Positions 6,391-11,053 of a DNA stretch of 11,053 nucleotides are shown in pieces. The DNA lies in assembly GCA_010672185.1 (NCBI GenBank), contig JAAHHL010000133.1, positions 1-11,053 of the forward strand, read 5' to 3'. The stretch is from Caldora sp. SIO3E6 (lineage in GTDB: Bacteria > Cyanobacteriota > Cyanobacteriia > Cyanobacteriales > Coleofasciculaceae). Below the pieces are notes generated by a model. The model ran no database searches and was not told the origin of the DNA. It worked only from the letters and a program-made list of their open reading frames with translations. The translations under genes were made by a program, and so were the position numbers. Each line of letters starts with the position of its first letter. Positions within the stretch are counted from its first letter, which is position 1.

Positions 6391-7362
6391 TTACCCCTGC
6401 ATTTGTAAGACTTCCTGAATGGCGTTCAGAATTATCTCTGGCTCATCTATCCAAACAAAGTGACTACTCCTGGAAGCTAGCAATTGTCTACAATTGGTTG
6501 ACAGTTTGAGTAGTTCAGTGTGCATTTTTTCTAGCAGTTTATCTGCAGCTTTAATTGGTATGTATAAATTGCCAATTGTGGGATTTAAAAAAGTCCTAGC
6601 TTTAATACTAACAAGAGGAATATCTCCCAAATTATCTGCCTGAATAACTTGACGGCCACTAGCCTCTAAATTCCATATTTCTCGCCACATTGTTAGCCAG
6701 TGCTGGGGACGATAAAAAGACCGCTTGACCATTCTTCGTGTTTCTGGCGGAAATTGGGCAAGCTCTCTTTTTATGACTTCAAAAATTCCCACGGTTCCTA
6801 ACAGCCTTACTAGACCTAAAATGGAGCCAAGGATTGACATAGCAAATCCCGAACTAAAAAATAATGTTAGTGCCTTTAGTCGAAGCGGCATCTTTAACAT
6901 AGCTTCTTCGTGAAGTCCATCTGTCAAGACAATACCGAAGACTTTTTCCGGAAAATGATGAGCATAAAGACGGACGTTATAACTGCCAAAAGAGTTACCG
7001 ACTAAAAGATAAGGTGGTTCGATTCCTGCTCGATAAAGGAGGGTATCTAATTCTTTGACAATCTCTGAGCTGCAACGGGGTTTAGGACTCATTTGACTCC
7101 AGCCATATCCTGCTCGATCATAAATACAGACTCTGGTAATTTTAGCGATCTCTTCAATAAGAAAATAACCATCAATTCCCCCCAGACTATGTTCAATAAC
7201 CACAGTGGGATTTCCCTCCCCTTTTGAGTATAAATGAAGCTGGTAACCATCGAGATTAATCATTTGACCTGGTGGCTGATATCTTCGATTTTCAATCCAA
7301 GTAATAATGATGTGATAAATTGTGGTAGTGAAGAGAAATAACCAGTTGAGGGGAATCCGCAT
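6391..7362 (-). CDS. Alpha/beta hydrolase with N-terminal membrane anchor
   Basis: This 323-residue protein has the alpha/beta-hydrolase fold, probably an esterase-type enzyme of unknown substrate. Residues 5-22 are hydrophobic and likely a membrane anchor or uncleaved signal. The domain starts around GQMINLDGYQLHLY (32-45). The oxyanion segment is HSLGG (58-62), where relatives usually have xGLGG or HGxGG. TRVCIYDRAGYGWS (76-89) is the typical strand before the nucleophile elbow GNSFG, with Ser124 as nucleophile. His301 in SRSSHFVWIDEP is the likely catalytic base. The acidic member cannot be assigned by eye. Residues 155-240, Leu/Arg-rich, form the lid region. The ATG at 7362 lacks an obvious Shine-Dalgarno; the upstream strand instead reads CTCCTCTT. 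A small hairpin (GAAGT/ACTTC, 7394-7409) lies in the probable 5' leader. It is transcribed towards the kinase cluster as a separate unit. Confidence 0.88.
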   Translation of the reverse strand: MRIPLNWLFLFTTTIYHIIITWIENRRYQPPGQMINLDGYQLHLYSKGEGNPTVVIEHSLGGIDGYFLIEEIAKITRVCIYDRAGYGWSQMSPKPRCSSEIVKELDTLLYRAGIEPPYLLVGNSFGSYNVRLYAHHFPEKVFGIVLTDGLHEEAMLKMPLRLKALTLFFSSGFAMSILGSILGLVRLLGTVGIFEVIKRELAQFPPETRRMVKRSFYRPQHWLTMWREIWNLEASGRQVIQADNLGDIPLVSIKARTFLNPTIGNLYIPIKAADKLLEKMHTELLKLSTNCRQLLASRSSHFVWIDEPEIILNAIQEVLQMQG

Positions 7363-7774
7363 AAAAGATTTTTTTAAGAGGAGATTTATTTCTGAAGTTT
7401 TCGGACTTCTCTATTAAAACATGGGATGAGCTTAATCTTGCCTTTTAATCTTGAGAAATAATAAACAATAATTCTGGGTGATAATTGCCATTAAGGGAGG
7501 CAGCAATGTCGCTACCACGAGCTTTAATCATAGAAAGTTGAATAACTATTATACTTTCGTTAAGTTAAGTTGGGGGAGCTGGGGGAGAAGGATTTTGCTT
7601 GAAGAACCATTTTTTGTATGGGCAATGCTCCGGATTTGGTATGAGGAGACGAGGGAGATGGGATAACGAATATAGCTAAATCTTCTTCCCAATTATCTTT
7701 GCAAAGCAATACCCAACGGGGAAGCTTGCCCTCAGGTGCGTAGCAGCAAAGCTCGGCAAAACAACAAATGACAA
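7363..7774. other. Repeat-rich spacer between divergent genes, no firm gene
   Basis: The 412 nt between the hydrolase and the TPR-CHAT gene must hold both promoters, but no clear -35/-10 pair stands out. It contains a hairpin at 7394-7409, a strong Shine-Dalgarno AGGGAGG at 7494-7500 ahead of an 11-codon frame, a G-rich 9-nt repeat TGGGGGAGC at about 7571-7587, a purine-rich stretch near 7640-7660, and a segment at 7700-7760 (including GGGGAAGCTTGCCC and GCGTAGCAGC) that reads like cyanobacterial dispersed repeats. Frames across it on both strands look like translated repeats and are not called as genes. Confidence 0.55.
7571..7587. repeat. G-rich 9-nt direct repeat
   Basis: TGGGGGAG occurs at 7571-7578 and again at 7580-7587, joined by one C, so the period is 9 nt. 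TTAAG-TTAAG precedes it at about 7560-7569. Short tandem repeats of this type are frequent in filamentous cyanobacterial spacers. No function is implied. Confidence 0.5.
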
Positions 7775-7777
7775 ATG
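7764..7777 (+). repeat. Heptamer tandem repeat ACAAATG spanning the CHAT gene start
   Basis: ACAAATG occurs at 7764-7770 and 7771-7777, and degenerate ACAAAC copies continue to about 7790. Each heptamer carries an ATG; because the unit is 7 nt, successive ATGs fall in different frames, and only the second (7775) is in frame with the TPR-CHAT gene. Heptamer short tandem repeats are a known feature of filamentous cyanobacteria. The number of copies could differ between strains. Confidence 0.6.
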
Positions 7778-10309
7778 ACAAACAACAAACAAAATATGCT
7801 TCCTGTAAGGCGACGTTGGCATCGGTTCCTTATTTGCTTTTTAGCTAGTCTGGTGTTTTTCCCTTGGCTAGCTTCTACAACCGCTGCTCAATTTACCCAT
7901 CCCTCAGTGCCCTTGCAAGTAGCTCAAAAGTCTGATCAACAACTGGTACAACAAGGAATTGATAACTATCAGAGAGGAAACTTAGCAGAAGCGATCACTT
8001 TGTGGGAGGAGGCGTTACCAAAGATTACTGTAGCAGAGGATCGAGCCACTGTTCACAATAATCTTGCGATCGCTTATCGGGAAACTGGTAAACTGAATCC
8101 GGCAATTAAGCACTGGCAGCAGGCAATTGAACTTTATCGTTCCCAAGGCAAGGAGGAGCAGACACCAGCCATTGCCCAGTTGTTGCTCAACCAAGCACAG
8201 GCTTACAGCGATTTAGGACAGTATAACCGAGCGATTAAGTTGTTGCAGCCAACGGTGGCAATGGAGTTTCCCCAGGAGGAGCAGCTAACAAAAGCGGCAG
8301 TTAAGGGAGCTTTAGGTAATGCCTACCAAGCTTTAGGGGACTATGAACAGGCATTGACGGCTCACCAGGAAAGCTTAGATCTTGCCAAAAAACTCAACAA
8401 TTCCAGCTATATTAGCATGGCTCTCAATGACCTGGGCAATACCTACTTTAGTCGAGCTAATCGCTATGAAGAGCAGGCAAATTCGGCTCTACTGGAGGGG
8501 GAGAGGAAGGAATATAACCGTTTAACAACAGCTTTCCAAGAGGATCGAACTGAAGCGAGAGCATTACTTGAACAAAGTATACAAGCAGCTAGAGGGGTGG
8601 CTCCTAGTCAAGAACTTCGAGCTTTAATGAATCTCAATCGCCTGTTGAAGAAAACTCAGGAAGAGCCAACAACTATTACTAGTAATTGGCAGCGAGTTAA
8701 GGAATTACTCCCTGCTGTACCAGATTCTCGGGAAAAAGCCTATGTCCTGATTCAGCTAGCAGAGAATATTCAATCTCAGGAGTCATTCCAAATTTTAACA
8801 CAAGCCCTGGCAATTACCCGCCAGCTAGGAGATGCCAGAGCCGAATCCTTTGTCCTCGGAAACCTAGGCAAACTATACCAAGCAAGGAATGAATATGCTC
8901 CAGGGATGGAGTGGACAAGGAAAGCTCAATTTAAAGCTCAACAAATCAATGCTCCCGATAGCTTATATCGCTGGCAGTGGCAGGCAGGACAGATTTTGAA
9001 GGCAACGGGGGATTCTGGCAAAGCAATCGCTGCTTACCGACAAGCGATCGCTACCCTGCAAAGTATTCGTGGTGATATTATCAATGCAAGTAAAGACCTA
9101 CAGTTTGACTTTCGTGACCAGGTAGAACCAATTTATCGCGAATTAATGGAACTGCTGCTGGAAGCACCAACGGCGGCAACCAAGGGAGAAACTTCCCCAG
9201 CTAAGGCAGTGGTGGATACTTTGGAACTACTGAAACTGGCGGAGTTGCAGAACTTTTTTGGTGATGAATGTGTACAGGTAGCTCTCTCCCAAGGTGAAGG
9301 TGAGCAAGGTTTGCAGGAGTCGAATACTGTAGTCGTTTACTCTGTGGTATTGGATAAGTTTACGGAAATGATTGTGCGATCGCCTGATGGTTCAATGAGT
9401 AATTATCGGGTGGCAATTAGTAAACAGGATCTAGAACAAGAAGTTACCGAATTACGCTCTTTACTGGAGAGGCGACAAACGGAACAATATTGGCCTAAGA
9501 CGCAAAAAGTATATGATTTATTAATCCGTCCCCTAGAGGCCAAGCTAGCAGCAAGTGAGCCTAGTACTCTAGTCTTCATCAATGATGGAGTCTTGCGAAA
9601 AATACCGATGGGAGCACTCCATGACGGGGAACAATTTTTGATTGAAAAGTACGCGATCGCTACTACCCCTGGTCTGAAACTTACTAGCCGTCAAAGGTTA
9701 GATCAGCAAAATTTATCCACTCTGAGTCTAGGTTTAACCGTTGCTAGGCCACCTTTTGCTCCTCTAAGTAATGTCAAGGCGGAGGTAACAGCAGTTAAAG
9801 AGATATTAGGTGGGAATCAACTAGTAGATGAAGCCTTTACTCTGGCAAATTTTCAAGCCCAATTACAACAGCAGAGTTACCCCATTGTCCACATCGCTAC
9901 TCACGGTAAATTTGGTGCCGACCGCCAGACTACGTTTTTGGTAGGATATGACCAAAAGATTAGTATTGAAGCATTAGACAATTTGCTGCGATCACGTCGG
10001 GGACAACCAGTAGAATTACTGACCTTGAGTGCCTGCCAAACCGCTGCTGGTGATGACCGTTCTGCTTTGGGATTAGCTGGTGTAGCAGTTCGTGCTGGGG
10101 TCGGCAGTGCTTTGGCTACTCTGTGGTACATCAATGATGAGTCCACAGTACCTCTGATTGAGGAGTTTTACCAGCAACTAAGTCAACCTAATGTTACTAA
10201 AGCGGAAGCTTTAAGAAAAGCTCAATTAAGGATGATTGCGGATCAAGAATTTGACTACAATCATCCTGCAGTTTGGTCACCGTTTATCCTTATCGGTAAT
10301 TGGCTCTAA
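7775..10309 (+). CDS. Exported TPR-CHAT protein (caspase-like fold)
   Basis: This 844-residue protein joins an N-terminal signal, tetratricopeptide repeats and a C-terminal CHAT domain (caspase HetF associated with TPRs). Basic residues RRRWHR (12-17) precede a hydrophobic core (18-32) and a likely cleavage site near STTAAQ (34-39), so the mature protein should lie outside the cytoplasmic membrane. TPR-like helix pairs occur at about 54-84, 91-125, 131-163, 173-207, 213-280 and 356-430. The CHAT region runs from about 516 to 840. His710 (VHIATHGKF) and Cys754 (LSACQTAAGD) form the expected dyad, followed by the conserved LGLAGVAVRAGV...ATLW block, so it may be an active peptidase. Its target is unknown. 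Neither ATG 7775 nor the in-frame ATG 7796 (Met8, which gives a more usual signal peptide) has a Shine-Dalgarno. Four of the six HIP1 sites in the window are here. It ends 64 nt from the convergent brnA. Confidence 0.9.
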   Translation: MTNNKQNMLPVRRRWHRFLICFLASLVFFPWLASTTAAQFTHPSVPLQVAQKSDQQLVQQGIDNYQRGNLAEAITLWEEALPKITVAEDRATVHNNLAIAYRETGKLNPAIKHWQQAIELYRSQGKEEQTPAIAQLLLNQAQAYSDLGQYNRAIKLLQPTVAMEFPQEEQLTKAAVKGALGNAYQALGDYEQALTAHQESLDLAKKLNNSSYISMALNDLGNTYFSRANRYEEQANSALLEGERKEYNRLTTAFQEDRTEARALLEQSIQAARGVAPSQELRALMNLNRLLKKTQEEPTTITSNWQRVKELLPAVPDSREKAYVLIQLAENIQSQESFQILTQALAITRQLGDARAESFVLGNLGKLYQARNEYAPGMEWTRKAQFKAQQINAPDSLYRWQWQAGQILKATGDSGKAIAAYRQAIATLQSIRGDIINASKDLQFDFRDQVEPIYRELMELLLEAPTAATKGETSPAKAVVDTLELLKLAELQNFFGDECVQVALSQGEGEQGLQESNTVVVYSVVLDKFTEMIVRSPDGSMSNYRVAISKQDLEQEVTELRSLLERRQTEQYWPKTQKVYDLLIRPLEAKLAASEPSTLVFINDGVLRKIPMGALHDGEQFLIEKYAIATTPGLKLTSRQRLDQQNLSTLSLGLTVARPPFAPLSNVKAEVTAVKEILGGNQLVDEAFTLANFQAQLQQQSYPIVHIATHGKFGADRQTTFLVGYDQKISIEALDNLLRSRRGQPVELLTLSACQTAAGDDRSALGLAGVAVRAGVGSALATLWYINDESTVPLIEEFYQQLSQPNVTKAEALRKAQLRMIADQEFDYNHPAVWSPFILIGNWL

Positions 10310-10329
10310 AGGTAGGTTTGGATAGAGCC
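10302..10329. terminator. Possible stem-loop terminator between CHAT gene and brnA
   Basis: GGCTCTA (10302-10308) pairs exactly with TAGAGCC (10323-10329) around a 14-nt loop, followed by CCATTTT. The stem overlaps the stop codon of the TPR-CHAT gene. The T-run is short and the loop large, so this is a weak candidate; it could serve the convergent brnTA transcript as well. Confidence 0.35.
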
Positions 10330-10373
10330 CCATTTTGGAAAAAATACTCTATGTTTAGCTTTCAGTAAGCACT

Positions 10374-10631
10374 TCATTGCTCAATACGCTCAAGTTCTTC
10401 ACGAACCACTTTACGTAAAATTTCTTCTAGAGGCTTATTGCTCTCTCGAATATGCTGGCGCAAGGCTTCATTGATCAAAGTTTGGTAGTTTCCTCCACCT
10501 GCAAGATGAACTTGCTCACGAAACCATGCTAAAACCTCATCATCTAGACGAATTGTAATGCGAGTTTTACCTGATGGTATCGGTTCAATCGCCCCTCGCT
10601 TTCCTTGACTAAAGTCATATTCTGCTTCCAT
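10374..10631 (-). CDS. brnA: BrnA-family antitoxin
   Basis: This 85-residue protein fits the BrnA family, the DNA-binding antitoxin of the BrnT/BrnA type II system. It should bind and block BrnT and repress its own promoter together with it. The family signature is clear: EYDFSQGKRG (4-13), a Pro-containing link (IEPIPSGK), then the ribbon-helix-helix core TRITIRLDDEVLAWF (23-37) and the second helix after GGGNYQTLINEALRQHI (45-61). The C-terminal tail (66-84, LEEILRKVVREELERIE) is a charged helix. Length is normal for the family. The ATG lies 2 nt after the brnT stop, and its ribosome site is built from the last codons of brnT, so the two are translated from one message in the toxin-then-antitoxin order usual for brnTA. 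Confidence 0.9.
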   Translation of the reverse strand: MEAEYDFSQGKRGAIEPIPSGKTRITIRLDDEVLAWFREQVHLAGGGNYQTLINEALRQHIRESNKPLEEILRKVVREELERIEQ

Positions 10632-10633
10632 GG

Positions 10634-10900
10634 CTATCCCTCTTCAAACTGCTGCCGTTCCTGCCGAGTTGCTTTACGAGCAGAAATGAGCCGAATTTCA
10701 TCTCCCCGCAGCGTATAGACAACTACCAAAACCCTACCAAGCGCATCAAGACCAATTATGACAAACCTTTCCTCATCAAACCGCTCGTCGGAAATGGTAA
10801 TTGCCAAATCATCTGAGAAAACAGATACTGCATCGGCAAAATCAATACCATGTTTGCGAAGATTAGTAGCCGCCTTGTCCCTATTCCATTGGTAAGCCAT
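10634..10900 (-). CDS. brnT: BrnT-family toxin ribonuclease
   Basis: This 88-residue protein fits the BrnT family, small RelE-like-fold ribonuclease toxins that slow growth by cutting RNA. Visible family landmarks are YQWNRDKAATNLRKHGIDF (3-21), where family members usually have F-W-D-x-x-K-A-x-x-N-x-x-K-H-G, the strand region ERFVIIG...RVLVVVYTLRGDEIRLISARKAT (about 44-78), and the RQERQQFEE end. It looks intact. I start it at ATG 10900 because that matches the family N-terminus; the frame stays open to ATG 10948, but the extra 16 residues are unlike the family and would cover the candidate operator and promoter. No Shine-Dalgarno precedes 10900. A TATAAT box ends only 4 nt upstream, so the message may be leaderless. 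Confidence 0.88.
   Translation of the reverse strand: MAYQWNRDKAATNLRKHGIDFADAVSVFSDDLAITISDERFDEERFVIIGLDALGRVLVVVYTLRGDEIRLISARKATRQERQQFEEG
10638..10642 (-). promoter_or_regulatory. brnA ribosome-binding site inside the end of brnT
   Basis: Read on the minus strand, the last brnT codons GAA GAG GGA TAG provide GAGGG at 10642-10638, 6 nt before the brnA ATG. brnA therefore has a better ribosome site than brnT, which would favour antitoxin over toxin synthesis. That consequence is inference. Confidence 0.6.
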
Positions 10901-10904
10901 CTTA

Positions 10905-10910
10905 ATTATA
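10905..10910 (-). promoter_or_regulatory. Candidate -10 box of brnTA
   Basis: The minus strand reads a perfect TATAAT here, 4 nt before the favoured brnT ATG. No good TTGACA-like element lies 16-18 nt upstream; TTGGTA is 20 nt away. Transcription from this box would begin at or next to the start codon, so brnT mRNA would be leaderless or nearly so. Confidence 0.45.
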
Positions 10911-10911
10911 G

Positions 10912-10929
10912 TATGCACATCTGTACATA
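10912..10929. promoter_or_regulatory. Candidate BrnA operator (imperfect palindrome)
   Basis: TATGCACAtcTGTACATA has 8-bp arms with one mismatch and a 2-nt centre, and it abuts the TATAAT box of brnTA. BrnA proteins carry a DNA-binding domain and are known to autorepress, and ribbon-helix-helix repressors bind short palindromes at promoters. The match in position makes this a reasonable operator; binding itself is inferred. Confidence 0.5.
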
Positions 10930-10980
10930 TTACCAAGAGCAACCTCATAACTCTGTTTGCAGTCTCTCCAAATTCCTATT

Positions 10981-11053
10981 GCGATCGCATCTTTGCTGGC
11001 AAGTCAATACACTTGTATCCTATGGGACAAACCTGTGGAGCAGGCTTCTAGCC
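10981..11053. repeat. Possible partial cyanobacterial dispersed repeat at window edge
   Basis: The stretch holds a HIP1 octamer at 10981-10988 and ends in GTGGAGCAGGCTTCTAGCC, where GGCT-tct-AGCC begins an inverted repeat. The wording resembles the GTGGGACAGGC...TTCTAGCCTG palindromes of cyanobacterial spacers. The window stops before the right arm can be read, so this call is tentative. No gene is seen upstream of brnT here. Confidence 0.3.

Noticed and set aside
6725..6913. 62-residue plus-strand frame inside the alpha/beta hydrolase gene
   Set aside because: It is antisense to the lid region of a well-supported hydrolase and carries no independent signal.
7478..7781. Frames on both strands in the spacer before the CHAT gene (62 and 73 residues)
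   Set aside because: Both run through the G-rich and heptamer repeats, have low-complexity stretches (such as SPSSPHTKS and FSPSSPNLT) and no fitting ribosome site; they look like translated repeats.
9901..10146. 81-residue minus-strand frame in the CHAT domain
   Set aside because: It lies antisense to the His-Cys catalytic block, which is plainly coding on the plus strand.
7775..10309. TPR-CHAT protein as part of a type III-E CRISPR (Craspase-like) system
   Set aside because: There is no CRISPR array and no Cas gene in the window, and the protein carries a signal peptide, which does not fit a cytoplasmic CRISPR effector.
10901..10948. Longer BrnT starting at ATG 10948
   Set aside because: The extra 16 residues are hydrophobic and unlike BrnT N-termini, and they would include the palindrome and TATAAT box; ATG 10900 matches the family start.

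Overview
The window looks like chromosomal DNA from a cyanobacterium, probably a filamentous one. The evidence is six copies of the HIP1 octamer GCGATCGC, a Ycf66-family gene, Ser/Thr kinases with the HRDIKPQN and DFG-[AT]-VQ motifs common in cyanobacteria, a TPR-CHAT protein, and intergenic spacers rich in the short palindromes and short tandem repeats typical of these genomes. Species cannot be read from the sequence alone.

Layout from left to right. 1-337 is a repeat-rich leader with two stem-loops. 338-1735 (+) encodes a Ycf66-family membrane protein with a long acidic tail built from a 24/25-residue tandem repeat. A palindromic repeat separates it from a convergent conserved-looking hypothetical gene (1818-2366, -, TTG start). 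2580-6125 (+) is a compact cluster of two tandemly duplicated membrane-anchored Ser/Thr kinases plus a small two-helix membrane protein that overlaps the second kinase. 6391-7362 (-) encodes an alpha/beta hydrolase with an N-terminal membrane anchor. A 412-nt spacer full of short tandem repeats leads to 7775-10309 (+), a large exported TPR-CHAT protein with an apparently intact His-Cys dyad. At the right end, a BrnT/BrnA type II toxin-antitoxin operon (-) carries a palindromic candidate operator against its -10 box. The window ends in what may be the start of another palindromic repeat.

How the genes may work together: the kinases and the small membrane protein probably form one transcription unit, with a cytoplasmic kinase domain tethered to a diverged membrane tail. 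The CHAT protein is predicted to act outside the cytoplasmic membrane and the hydrolase to sit on a membrane. BrnTA is a self-contained stability or stress module. Nothing shows that these units form one system. I see no CRISPR array, tRNA, rRNA, transposase or phage gene. The most distinctive signals are the nested repeats of the Ycf66 tail, the kinase pair with near-identical heads and unrelated tails, and the brnTA operator/promoter with almost no leader.
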